Positions 1 through 48,195 of a stretch of DNA of 64,000 bases are shown piece after piece. Position numbers and translations under genes: made by a program. Position 1 is the stretch's first letter. Each line of letters starts with the position of its first letter. Under the pieces are notes generated by a model that did not search any database, was not told where the DNA came from, and was given only the letters and a program-made list of their open reading frames with translations. The stretch is taken from positions 47,252,153-47,316,152 of the forward strand of contig NC_090175.1 in NCBI RefSeq assembly GCF_024679245.1, read 5' to 3'. This stretch comes from Pseudorasbora parva (taxonomy: Eukaryota; Chordata; Actinopteri; Cypriniformes; Gobionidae).

Positions 1-976
1 ATAATGAATTCATTTTTGTCAAGACTGCACATTAGTCACACAGAAATTGTGGTATTCACTGTTATTTCACAATAGAAAGAGGACACACATACTTATTCAG
101 TCACGTCTGATTTTGTTTATTTGTAGTCAAAGGACAGTATGTTTACACCACATTGAGAAAGAATGATAATTTCTAGGAATTTTACACCAAAAAATAGCCT
201 GGGGAGCTTTAACACTCTCTCTAGTGTCAGTCCCAATACAGTTAAGCTCCCGAAAAATCGGAATTGCTTTATTTTATGAAATATGTGGCGATAAATATGG
301 ATATTACAGTCTGGTATAAAGAGACATACTGACAGATAAAATAAATACACAATGGTTAAGGTTACCGCACATAGAATAATTATTTCAGAATCCACATCAG
401 ATCACACACACGAGTTATTTTAAACACTTTGTGCAGTCTAAAAGTGAGTTCTGAGCTAAAAATTATTATACAAGTCTTTAATCTTGATGTTAGCTGGTAT
501 ATGAAATCATCTGCGGTGCTACTGTCTCCAGACTTTGCCTTTGCTTGTAACCACTCAAACCCGAGCTGGGCGCTTTGGTATTCGGCGGGCCACGAAGATG
601 CCTCAGTGAGGCTCAATCAAGCCCGGAAGTGACAGTTTAAATGCGCCTGGCCCTGACACAAACTTACATGACCGATTTTGACCCGACAGTGGAAATGTGG
701 CTTTTGATGATTTTTTGGATGATTTCTTGTCCAGTGTGTACATTTTTAAGTAAATAATCATGATGTTAAAGGAACACTATGAAAAAGCAGTTAATACACT
801 AACATTTTGAAGAAGGATTTATAATGACTGTTTAATGATATTGACTCATTATTTAAATGTAGTTCATTTTGAACAAAAAACCTTAAATAGCCTACCTTTG
901 CCTAAATAGTTTATTTAAATATCAATTGTCAGTTACTGTACCCAAATACAAAAAAAAAAAAAAAAATCGAACAAAC
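1..976. other. kif19 intronic sequence, no gene seen
   Basis: This lies inside kif19, downstream of the last exon seen in the window. Short open frames on both strands have no recognisable domain. A GC-richer patch at about 500-660 stands out from the AT-rich surroundings but I cannot name it. Confidence 0.4.
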
Positions 977-14131
<13,155 letters not shown>

Positions 14132-14145
14132 TTTTTTTGACTCCC

Positions 14146-14254
14146 AAGTTAACTACTCCAATCTTATGCTGTAGCTGTATCAACGCCTGCTTTTATATAG
14201 ACAAGATCAAAATACGCCTCAGCTAGTGTCACGCTAGAATAAATTGGTGATTTA
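14146..14254 (-). promoter_or_regulatory. kif19 leader or proximal promoter segment, present twice
   Basis: It lies 14 bp upstream of the kif19 ATG, so it is either 5' UTR or core promoter. The same sequence recurs at 11537-11640. It may be part of a dispersed repeat that kif19 uses as leader, or a local duplication. Confidence 0.55.
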
Positions 14255-14635
14255 CCCCGGGTAAGTTTAGTTAATCTTCTTGGTGGCTAGGTAATCTCAT
14301 TCTGAGGCAGGACTTGAGCTGGCCCCTGCGGAGGTCCTGGATTCACCAGCGGACGGTTGTTATCGGTGATGAAACCCCTAGAGAGGTGAAACAACCCAAC
14401 GCGTTCCTAGCATGCTGGGACTAAGTTATGTCAAGCCGTCCTCTCCAGTGCAGCTAAAATAACATTTTCATTAGTCCAAACTATAGTCATCCTCATGAAT
14501 ACGCTAATATTTAAGAACAAACGTGTGTGTGAAGGATTTAACAAGTAGAGGATAAAGGTTTTTGAGGAGCGCCTCTTTAAACCAGCCAAGACACTCGCAC
14601 AGTTTAGCGAGTGCTGGCGCGAGAAAACTGTTACT

Positions 14636-14649
14636 GTTGCCATGGAGAC
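14636..14649. promoter_or_regulatory. X-box (RFX site) upstream of kif19
   Basis: GTTGCCATGGAGAC fits the ciliary X-box consensus RYYNYY-N(1-3)-RRNRAC exactly, with a 2-nt spacer, about 505 bp upstream of the kif19 start codon. RFX factors, with FOXJ1, drive motile-cilium genes, which suits KIF19. Confidence 0.6.
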
Positions 14650-14869
14650 AGGTACACACTCGTTTGATTACTTGGGCAAGTTTTTGAGCCAAAATCAAAT
14701 GAGCCAGCCCAGCAACTAATATATATTTCTTATAATTTGTCGTTTTATTAATTTGCTCAAATCACAATTGCAACAATTAATAAAAACGTCCATTTGCAAA
14801 GAAAAAAAATGTCTTTGATAAAAATGATAAAATAGAAAAAAATGATAAATATAAGGGTTAGTGTTAAAG

Positions 14870-14926
<57 letters not shown>

Positions 14927-15436
14927 TAATTATTATTATTATTATTTGTAGAAGGAGCATTGTCCCTGTGTAAATGAGATAGATAAATTACATGTGAGAT
15001 TTCAGAGCAATTTTTATCACTTGAACTAGTAAATGTCCTTGGTTTCCATTTTAGAAATGTCACATTTCAAGATATAAAGAAGATTTTATGTTTATATCAT
15101 TACATGTTCACTGTTATCTTATCACATTTCAAATAATAGCCCTTAGTTGGGCCTTATAGTCTCAGCCTCCCTCAGAAGTCACACGCACAGACCTTTGCCA
15201 GTCTACGCGAGACTAGGCAAACTAGACTGTTTTTGTGCAAAACAACCACAACGTCAATGCAGTAAATTATAGTTTTAAAATATCAAACCACCGGAGAAAC
15301 TTTTAGTCGTTTACATTTATTATAGAGGAATAAAAACACAATCTTGTATGTTTTTATGGAAGCTTTAAAACAATATCAGTTTATAGAAAATTCAAGTAAA
15401 ATACAAATTTAAATTAATAATAAGAAAAAAAGTTCC

Positions 15437-15551
<115 letters not shown>

Positions 15552-16112
15552 CCAAAGAACAAAAGAAATTCCTCTCCAGTATCAGAAATATTTTTTGAGA
15601 AGTGATAACCCACAAAATAGTACCATTGGACTTTGAGAAGTATCTCGTTCTTTCAGAAGAAAAAAAGCAAATGATAAATCGCTGCCCTTTACTCCTTTCA
15701 ATGAATGCTAAAAGAAAATTGTATGAAGGGGAATTGAGGTATATGAGCTCTTACTTACCAAAATGAAACATCCATTCTCAGCAGGAATATGTAAATCAGT
15801 AAGAGTGTTTAAATGCATTTCAAACTTTCGAATTAAGTCAGACTAAAAGAACAGTTCATCATTTTTAAATGTCCTGTAGCTTTAGTCGAATGAAGTCGTG
15901 CCAGTCAGTTTTTGCGAAGTCAACAGAGCTAGCTCGGCTTCACCCAGTATGTATAAGTGTTAAGAGACTACAGTTGGCCTCAGCTGGCTCCAAAACAAAG
16001 AAGTGATGCATAATGTGTATTTCATTCCTTAAAGTCACAATGAAATCAAAATTGAATGTAATATTGCATGCAGTATATATTATAAATTATTTACCCGTGC
16101 ACATAATTTCAT

Positions 16113-16118
16113 TTTATT
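16113..16118 (-). terminator. Possible eif3b polyadenylation signal
   Basis: On the minus strand this reads AATAAA, about 550 nt downstream of the eif3b stop codon. The distance is plausible but there is no other support. Confidence 0.3.
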
Positions 16119-16663
16119 CATGTGCCTTTGTGCTAAAAGATACATCATCAGTGATGTGTCTTGGGCTCATTGGGTATTTCGGGTGTCTCAACATCAGACA
16201 CCCTTGCCCAGACGACCCGGCCGGAGTTGATCAGACCCCGGCCTGTTTCCCAGCAGCATTTGTCCACAGTTCTGCCCACTTCCCCTCCCTCTTGCAGCAA
16301 CATCTCTTCTCTGATCACATGTTTGATGTGAGGGCGGGACAACTTGTCACTTATATGACATCACAGCAATAGCAAACCACAACCATCAAATCAAGTCCCT
16401 CCCAATAATTTTTCTTGTTAGATAAGCTTTGGATATACATCAAAATAGGAGAGAAAATACAATCGCAACTCGTGTTTCATGGCGACTTTATGTGTTTAAT
16501 TTGCTTACTTGTGTGAACTTTTTGCTCGACTATGCTAAACCCCGCTGCATTATAACTGTGCATGTCAACATACTTCTGTCTCTCATACAAAGAACTTGAG
16601 GCGGTGACCTATGGGGGTAAATATTTTATCTCACAGCTGGAAACGTGTGCTTTCCATGTAGGT

Positions 16664-31432
<14,769 letters not shown>

Positions 31433-31887
31433 ATTTAAAGTATACTGCATTTGATGAGCAGGAATCGTTGAATTTGAATGCAGTACGTTTGCTTTAAGTT
31501 AGACAACTAGTAGAAATGCGTCAGATAATATTGATGCTGACTGCCTCCTATTTGCGCAGTTTAGGAACTCTAAAAGCGTCCGCTGTAACCATGCGTGTGT
31601 GTGAGTGGCGGTTCCGTCATTGAAGAACATTAAAGTGCGCATTATTTGCGCATACCTAACAGGAAGCGTCAACACTCTGCTCCTTTTACTTTTTGTCCTT
31701 TCCCGCACGCCGTACGGAGCGAAAGTAAGCGCAGCAAACTTTTGACACCAAGCTGCTTTAAATGTGAATGAAAAGGTTTTTGATACGTTATGAGTATATA
31801 TGGGTTTCTTCTTACTTTTGAATGTCTTGAAAAATTTCTCTATAATTGTGATGGTATCTAATGTATATTTTCTGTTGCCACTTGCAG
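31433..31887. promoter_or_regulatory. Shared eif3b/brat1 promoter region
   Basis: The two start codons lie 468 bp apart and point outward. An acceptor-like TTGCAG ends at 31887, just 13 bp before the brat1 ATG, so brat1 probably has a non-coding first exon in this interval. An AGGAAGCG (ETS-like) motif is near 31661 and a GC-rich patch at 31690-31740. No TATA box is obvious, as usual for housekeeping pairs. Confidence 0.6.
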
Positions 31888-31900
31888 GGATTTTCATATA

Positions 31901-41276
<9,376 letters not shown>

Positions 41277-41316
41277 GAATATAATGTTACAGTTTGAGAC
41301 TTTTTTAAGGCCATTT

Positions 41317-41322
41317 AATAAA
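41317..41322 (+). terminator. brat1 polyadenylation signal
   Basis: AATAAA 40 nt after the stop codon, followed by a T-rich stretch. Confidence 0.7.
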
Positions 41323-41494
41323 GCAGAATTTACAGTCTGTTCAATATGTTGTATAGTCATATGGTCCGTTTAATGTTTACAACCTGTATTTTCAGAGTTT
41401 TTTTATTGTTGCAATTTTCATTTTATTTTTAATGTATAGGGCTGCACAACTTCACCAAAGGATTATATTGTCCTATATTGTGATTCAATGTATT

Positions 41495-41745
41495 GTGAGG
41501 ATCACCTTGGAACTCAGGAAAATGCTTCTTGATATCTGCAGTCTGTACTTTTTCTGCCAGCAGGTCCATTTTGTTAAAGAAGAGGATGATGGTGCTGTTG
41601 AGGAATCTACTGTCATTGCAGATGTGCTCAAATAAATTCAACGACTTAACCAAGCAGTTGTAATCCTGAAATATTTGTTCATAATCACTGGATCCAATAA
41701 TATAGATGATTGGATTTTCGACATAAAATATTCCCAGCCACAGAT
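41495..41745 (-). pseudogene. G-protein alpha-subunit exon fragment (G12/13-like), probably a relic
   Basis: About 80 codons read as the Ras-like domain of a heterotrimeric G alpha subunit: IIYIIGSSDYEQ, then SLNLFEHICND, STIILFFNKMDLLAEKVQ with the NKxD guanine-binding motif, then KKHFPEFQGDP. Normal family sequence is lost on both sides: upstream it degenerates before the switch region, and downstream after GDPH the frame no longer matches and ends within about 20 codons. The SSDYEQ and FQGDP strings fit G12/13 best; a Gv-type subunit is possible. Human GNA12 lies near BRAT1, so it may be a decayed local gene rather than an insertion. Confidence 0.65.
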
Positions 41746-41794
41746 TTCTGCAACAATGAGACTGTCACAGATCAAAATGCTTCTCATCCCCAGG

Positions 41795-41870
41795 GTTTTT
41801 TCCAGAATGCAGGTTATGTGACATACCCTGGTATGTTTAAGAGTAAGCAGATAACCTTAAATGGGTGATG
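41795..41870. repeat. Second copy of the repeat end at 3258-3340
   Basis: It shares TCCAGAATGCAGGTTATGTG and a nearby GGTATGTTTAAGAGTAAG with the first copy. Confidence 0.6.
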
Positions 41871-42134
41871 AATTGAGGAATCAACTTTCCCTTGAGCTTT
41901 TGATATATAAAAGGTCATGGTATTATAAGAATATCCTGTAAATTTCAGATCTGAAAACTTCCTTGTTAGTCAAAGTAAATCTTTTAGAGACACCAGGCTC
42001 AGAAAATGGTCCTGTGCTTTATACTGACGTCATTGCGCGATGAAACACCACCTCTACAGCGCGTCTAATCCAGTAGCCTCGCCCACCGACTCATGGAGGG
42101 CTTGTCAACAACAATTTCATGCTGAGGAAGATTA

Positions 42135-42346
42135 AGATATTGCGCTATTCCTGGTTGTGGAAGAACACAGTCACGGCATAAACTTCCTTCTGGTCCTAAT
42201 ATTAGGAATGAGTGGTTGAACTTTATTTTTAATGAAGCTCCAGATCACGTGGGAAAGATGTGTTCACTTCAGTTCACTAGGGAATCATTTGTAAACAAAT
42301 CTCCGGTTGAGCTGGATTTGGATCCGACAGGAATGGTGCAACACAC
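42135..42346 (+). pseudogene. THAP-like zinc-finger exon fragment
   Basis: About 70 codons: CAIPGCG, HKLPSGP, EWLNFIFNEAPDH, then MCSLQFTRESF. This follows the C2CH layout of THAP DNA-binding domains, but the final histidine ligand is a glutamine here (CSLQ where CSxH is expected). A stop lies four codons before RYCAIP and a GT donor follows the segment. Such domains occur in many cyprinid transposon-derived genes. Probably a dead copy. Confidence 0.5.
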
Positions 42347-42605
42347 GTGAGTAAAATGTGTTTTTATATTTAATAGTGTTGCATAGTTATAGATCGTTTT
42401 GCTTATGTGTACGTGTGTAACAGAAACATACCTTTAGTACGCTGGACTCGTTTGGGCCGGGGCTCACAAAGCCCGGCAGGCCGATCAATCTCATTATATT
42501 CCGTTCTTGTTCTTGAGAGATTCTCTCTCTCTCATTGAGATCTGAAGGGCGGCGCACGTGTCAAACTTGTGTGTGTGCGTGCGGTTCGCGCTTATATCGT
42601 CAGAT

Positions 42606-42760
42606 ATAAGTGGCTCAGTGGTTCATGTAGGTTGTCTATAAATCAGAAGGTTGGTGGTTCGATCCCTGGTTCCACCTGACCAAGTGTTGAGGTGTCCTTG
42701 AGCAAGACACCTAACCCCAACTGCTCCCGACGAGCTGGATGGTGCCTTACATGGCTGACA
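42606..42760 (+). mobile_element. tRNA-derived SINE
   Basis: An RNA polymerase III A box (TGGCTCAGTGG, 42611-42621) and B box (GGTTCGATCCC, 42656-42666) are 34 bp apart, as in tRNA. They are followed by CCTTGAGCAAGACACCTAAC and CCCAACTGCTCC, a central domain I know from fish V-SINE/HAmo-type elements. The 3' limit is uncertain. Confidence 0.75.
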
Positions 42761-43184
42761 TTGAAAGTGAAGCAAACAATAGGTTTGGATGTGGCTTGAT
42801 GCCTTCCTGCCTTCAAATGTGTCCTTCGAAGGCAGTATTTTCCAGGTTTTGGACGTAGCCAAGAAAAGATGCAGCAGCCAACAGTAAATTTAAATGGCAT
42901 CACAGGTGATTTCCATGTGCACACTAACTTCCTCTTCTTTATTACTTTTAAGTAAAGTCGAACAACATTAGATTGCCCCCTACAGGTTAATCAAGAACAG
43001 CTCAATCTAACATCCCCTTCCACCCAAGTTGAAAAAATACTATCCACCATCATATAACCGCAATTTTTAGTTACCTACTTACATCCCCAAAACCCATCAA
43101 AATTCACAGATCCCCCCCCCCCCCCACAATCTTTCAAATCTGTCAATAAGAGTTCACCTTTTAAAAAAAAATTCTTTTAATTTT

Positions 43185-43445
43185 TTACTTCAGTTTATAA
43201 TCTTTCAAATGACCAGGCAATTTCCTTGTTCTATGTGACCGTCTCACAACAGGGCTAATGGATTTGTCAGTGTCAGTGGTCCTCTCAGAAGTTTGAGAGG
43301 AATTCCCAGCTGGTTCAAAGGGAGTGGTTTTACAAGGAATGTCCTCAGCCCCCTTTTCCTCAGTCTCTTTAGCAACTATCGGAGCAGAGTGATCAGAGAA
43401 GTCAAAATCAGGATCTCTATGTGATACACCCTTATGTGATAACAC
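43185..43445 (-). pseudogene. C-terminal end of an LTR-retroelement pol protein
   Basis: The last 87 codons of a frame ending RRSHRTRKLPGHLKDYKLK, a basic tail typical after integrase in gypsy-like pol proteins. A purine-rich tract and LTR-like sequence may follow on the minus strand to about 42955. The upstream part is missing: the piece meets another element in opposite orientation near 43445-43540. Confidence 0.55.
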
Positions 43446-43541
43446 AATTTAGTGTTTATTTGATATGCATTTAAGTAAAGCAATGCAGTGTTTAATATAA
43501 TTGCAGTTTGCATCGTGTAGTTATATTAATAGTAATATTAA

Positions 43542-43781
43542 TGTTAGGGGGGAACCAAAGAAAGCTAGGTACCGCGATGCGGGTATGGTTGCATCGCGGT
43601 ACCTAGGTGACGGACTCCTTCCTCATCTCTCATACAGAGATTTGTATGAATATGGAGGTTCATTCTTTCACTCTCTGGTTTTATCATTCTGTTTTCCAGG
43701 CTGTCAACTAAGAGAGCTGAGAGTAGTGAACCCCAATCAAAATAATTGTTACTGCAGTTACATTATTTGAAACTCGTAACA
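43542..43781 (+). repeat. 5' LTR of a broken gypsy/retrovirus-like element
   Basis: 240 bp with inverted ends TGTTA and TAACA. It is followed after five bases by a tRNA-Pro-type primer site. A perfect 16-bp stem with a 10-nt loop lies at 43565-43606. Confidence 0.7.
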
Positions 43782-43786
43782 AACGG

Positions 43787-43804
43787 TGGGGGCTCATCTG
43801 GGAT
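43787..43804 (+). other. Primer binding site, tRNA-Pro type
   Basis: TGGGGGCTCATCTGGGAT matches 16 of 18 bases of the proline-tRNA primer site used by many retroviruses and retroelements, at the expected position after the LTR. Confidence 0.7.
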
Positions 43805-44039
43805 CTCTCATCATAACCAAGGGGAGTAGATCCAGAGATATTTGGACCATGCAACCAAGGTGATAAGAGGCTGCTACCAGCCAGGAGTCAACCCGTGGGT
43901 GTCCGAGGAGGGAGACAAAAAGAAAAGGGATCTCAACCTCACTTAGGAGCCGCACACGCTACTTACCCGAGGGCTACACGCTGAACTTGTGTTAATCCCA
44001 CACCAGCATCAGGAGATTTCATCTGGGATCGGGAGGTCG

Positions 44040-44040
<1 letters not shown>

Positions 44041-44115
<75 letters not shown>
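44041..44115. repeat. (CA)n microsatellite in the retroelement leader
   Basis: About 74 bp of CA between the primer site and the gag start. Confidence 0.97.
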
Positions 44116-44117
<2 letters not shown>

Positions 44118-44187
44118 CACTTACCAAATCACTACACAGCTGACTTATTGAACTCATAAACCACAAGGTGACAACAGGACTACACAC

Positions 44188-46340
44188 CATGTCACAAGCA
44201 CGTAAAGAACTAGTATGGGGCATCAAGAAACAAAAGCAACGACAACAGGTTGCAAAAGACATTGCAAACAACTACCCACATGAAGCAGAGCTGAATGCGA
44301 ATGATGAGGAAGGTTGCATGGAGTATGTAGTCTCCTACATGCAATCTGACACCTTACTAGGACTTGAGGATGAGGGTATGGGTCAGTTGTTGGTTTTGAA
44401 TGATTTGATAGGTAAAATAATTAATGCCGGTTCTCCTGTTAATTTGCCTCTGGGGACATTGAGTGATAGTAGCATACACATTACACCTAGTCACAGTCCC
44501 ATCCACTGCAATCACACACTCTGCACCACAACCTCATTCTCACCCTTACAGTGCAGTTATGCAAACACAACCTCACTCTAACACTCATACAAAACAGCAA
44601 CACAGTCATTAGAAGAACTGAGACAAGTGTATGAAGAGCTGGGTGAGAAACTGCGGCGAAGTGCATTTACAGAGGCCCCATTACCCACAACTTACCACCA
44701 CCAGGGTGACACTGTATGCCACAGATGATCTCGGAGAGACCAGTAATGCAGAAGGACCTCTCCTACCTGCAGCGCAGAGACTTCAAGTTGAGGGACCAGA
44801 ACTCTGATTTAAATTACAACAATATCAGTAAACAAATCGACGAGGGAGTGAAAGAGGGCTTTGCAGAAGCAGAGGTGGTCAGAGGGGTGTTGAGGATCAT
44901 CAAACCAGGGGCTTTTAAAGATATGCTTGTTAACCAAGATTCAGTGACAGTATCTGAGCTCAAAGGCTTCCTCAGGTCCCACCTCGGAGAGAAAGCAACA
45001 ACTGAAATGTTCCAGCAGTTGATGTGTGCAAGGCAATCAGATCAAGAATCACCACAGCAGTTTTTTTTACCGCATGATTGGGCTCAAGCAGAAAATCCTG
45101 TTCCAGTCCCGACAGTCCAGTGGAGATATTTCATATGATCCCAAGACCATCCAGGAGGTTTATCAAAAATGTTCAGGGTTTGGGTACAAAACATGCTGAC
45201 TTCCGACAGAGACTGAGACCTCTGATCTCAAAAAGTCAAGTCACAGATGAGGAAATCCTTCGCCAGGTCATGAAAATAATAAGTGATGAGAACGAGCACC
45301 AGCGCAGACTGGGCCAACTTCCCCGGCAAAAGGTAACACAAGCACACAGCGTCAAGGTCGAGACGGAAGATCGTAACAACAAGAACAAGTCATAAGATAC
45401 ACCATCAGATGATGGAAATCTCCAGACAATAAAACTGCTCACTTCTCAGGTAGAGACCCTGACACACATGGTGGCTTCTTTGATGGTGCAGCGGAAAAAT
45501 ATACTCGGGCGTCTTACTCTCCTTCTCAGCCAACCTCTATTAGACCGGTCCAACCACAGCTGGGACAACCTGCAGTCCAAGTGAGAGGAAGGACAGCTCG
45601 TTGTCCAAAATGTACCGAACAGAATGCCCAGGAGTGTAACCATTGCTTTGTGTGTGTGGAGAGGGAGGACATAGAGCCGTCGCATGTCTGCATTGAGTCA
45701 GGATGCAGGGAAACGGGGCTCGGTCTTTGTGGAGGGACGCCCAGAGACTGGAGAGCAGCTTCAGTCCCAAATAGTAACAACTAACAAACAAATAACAAGA
45801 CACACCAAGCAAAACAAACAGCAAAATCCACATGTACTGACCAGCCAGAGTAACATCGCCTGCAAGGCACCCCTAATTGGGAAGAAGAGTCTGCTGAAAT
45901 GTTTGATTGGTGGGTACTCTGCTAGCGTCCTGTTTGATTCAGGCTCGCAGGTGAGCATATTTGACCAACAATGGACTGACACTCACAATCCTAATCATAT
46001 CTTGAGACCTCTTTCTGAGCTTTTAGAGGAAGAACTTGGAGTCTTTGCAGTCACTGGCCATGCTGTCCCCTACAGTGGGTCGGTTGAGCTCACTGTTAAT
46101 CTTGCAGGGAATGAAGACTCAAATCTCACCATACAGGCTCCTTTCTTAGTCGGCCCACTGCCACTGCCCCAACCCCTTCTAGGAGCCAATTTACTCCAAG
46201 AGACAAGAGATAATCAGAAGGAAAGAGTCCTCGGGTGATGCAGTTGCTACGGTGGTCAGCCTTCTCTGCAGTGCATTTGGAATAGAAGAGAAACAGGTGG
46301 AGGCCATTGTGAATTTCATCCAGGTATCTCCTAGGACATA
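44188..46340 (+). pseudogene. Broken gag-protease region of an LTR retroelement
   Basis: Gag-like sequence begins at 44188 (MSQARKELVWGIKKQKQ) and continues, in several frames, through 45395. A CCHC zinc-knuckle region at about 45600-45690 is interrupted by what looks like an extra TG in a short TG run. A retropepsin-like segment at 45820-46200 has the DSG active-site triad in VLFDSGSQVSI. Frame changes and stops occur near 44582, 45138, 45395 and 46238. No reverse transcriptase follows; sequence after about 46340 is not recognisable. Pseudogene in its present state. Confidence 0.7.
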
Positions 46341-47190
46341 CTGTGATCCAGTCACTATAAGAGTGACTTTTTTCTCTAAAGTTTATTTTAACTAGACAAA
46401 AGATTGGTTGTCATCAAATCATTATTGGTGTCAATAAAACCTATATAATTGAACAGCTCGATTGTGGTCTCAGCCCCCTTGATAACGTGCATGTAAGTTA
46501 TACACAAGCTGCACGATTAAGTCGTTTATCGAAAAGAAAAGCTGCAATTTCAACGTGTTAAAGCATCCAGATTTGTAGCCATGTTAATAACGTTTGTAAG
46601 AAACCAAACCATCCGTCAAGATTTCATAGAGATAAGAGTATTTATGTTCGTACAGATCACTCATCTTACATCAGGTTCCACAGAGCCCGACAGAAAGCTT
46701 GCCTGTGACAAGATGGCCGCTGATGATGACGATGGTGACTACGCTGTAAGATATCTAGTCCTTATTATTGATATCTATGGCAACAACGTCAAGACCACCC
46801 ACTATTATCGCATTTTTCAAAAAAATGAGTACTAGACCAAAAACCTTATTTGTCCCATTTTAGCTGATGTCCCACTTTTGCATCAAATTACACTTCAAAT
46901 ATTTTTTCCCTAAAGTTAGTTTAAAAATAAAACAAAACAAAAATTGAAGCTTAGATTGGAATTAAAATGATACATAGCCAGGCAAAGAATACAACAACTA
47001 GAAAAGGATAAACTGTTGGGTTTTTGGGGAATTGATAGTTGGACAGAACACAAAAATAATATTGTTATCAGAATGGAATTGTGATTACGTCAATCAGGAC
47101 ACATTAAAAATAGTAACAGTGTCATTAATATTATGTCACTTGTTATACGGCACCAAGGTGTGGTTTTTCTAAAAAATTTCTTGATAAAAA
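46341..47190. other. No gene seen
   Basis: AT-rich DNA after the broken retroelement. A frame at 46581-46835 has no recognisable domain. Confidence 0.4.
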
Positions 47191-47191
47191 T

Positions 47192-47300
47192 GGCTTGACT
47201 ATAATACAAGTTGTGCCAAATAAAGCTGCAAGACTTGTTTTGGGCTGCTCAATTAAAACAAGTAGAGAGCAGTTGCAAAATGAATTTTTGTCTCAGTGCA
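47192..47300 (+). pseudogene. Scrap of a LINE-type reverse transcriptase
   Basis: Reads IIQVVPNKAARLVLGCSIKT, the conserved tail after the reverse transcriptase thumb in non-LTR retrotransposons (QNKAAR motif). Nothing else of the element is visible. Confidence 0.45.
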
Positions 47301-47499
47301 TGCATTGTTTTAGTTTGGCAGGGTCGCTGCTAGCTTAGCTTAGCATTATGAATGGAATCCTATGTTGCCAGCTAGCATGTCCCGAGTAAAAGTGATCAAG
47401 AAAAAAACAGTGTTCCTCAGTTCCTCAGGCCCCAGTGTTTCTTTAAGATACATGTATGTGATATGTTTCAAGAGATAGTCGTCATTTACAACGCTTGGT

Positions 47500-48165
47500 A
47501 ATCTAGCGCTAGGAAAGCGTTCCACCCCTAGGGGCTGCCATTGCTAACCAAGCCATCACCTGCAGTTAGCATCCCATTGACTCCCATTCATTTTTGAGTC
47601 ACTTTGACAGTGAATAACTTTACATCTGAGGCGTTTAAAGACTCCATTTGTCCATTGTTTATTTCTAAAGAAACACGACAATGTATAAAAGGCTCCATTA
47701 CCTTGTATCTTACACTATCGCCCCGCAGAAGCTGTTTTTGTAAAAATAGGCTAACGATTGCGTCATAACCAACGTGACTCTGTCGCACAGTTGAGAAATT
47801 ACCGTATAGACTTGAGGAGACGCTCGCAGGCAATCTTTTACTGTCTATGAGACAGTCAGGGGGACGTGGAGACATAAAGTCTGATAAAGTCAAGGGGGAA
47901 GAATGGGGAGAAGCCCATAGTGAGCCAAAAGCAACGGGAGAAAATATTTAAACAACGTGATTCAGCTTTCACTTTCCACATCTACTAGAAGACTCACAGC
48001 TGTCAGACAGGTTACTCACGTCACATCTACGTCGTCAAGCTCAGTCTGAGCCTGCGCAGTTCGCTCAGCCATCAGGAAGTGAGTGCCCCTAGGTTGACTT
48101 CATTCTTTCGCCATTGACGTCAATGGGATCGCTCGGTCCATTTCTTTTACTGTCTATGGGAAGTA
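47500..48165 (-). repeat. Dispersed repeat, minus copy (partner at 52790-53450)
   Basis: About 660 bp nearly identical in reverse orientation to the inside of the TIR element at 52755-53938. Both carry the same 101-codon frame (MTLSDFMSPRPPDC) with two differences. This copy lacks the long terminal inverted repeats. Confidence 0.85.
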
Positions 48166-48195
48166 TCTGACATTTCCAAAACAGCTCCCAGAGAT

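Noticed and set aside
31499..31897. 132-codon minus-strand frame upstream of eif3b
   Set aside because: It covers the presumed shared promoter and brat1 leader, with no domain and no splice support.
42606..42680. True tRNA gene
   Set aside because: A and B boxes are present, but the acceptor stem does not pair and the sequence runs into a SINE central domain.
47588..47893. 101-codon frame conserved in two places (also 53033-53338) as a possible gene
   Set aside because: Both lie in recent copies of the same repeat; near-identity of the DNA explains the conserved frame, and no domain is recognisable.
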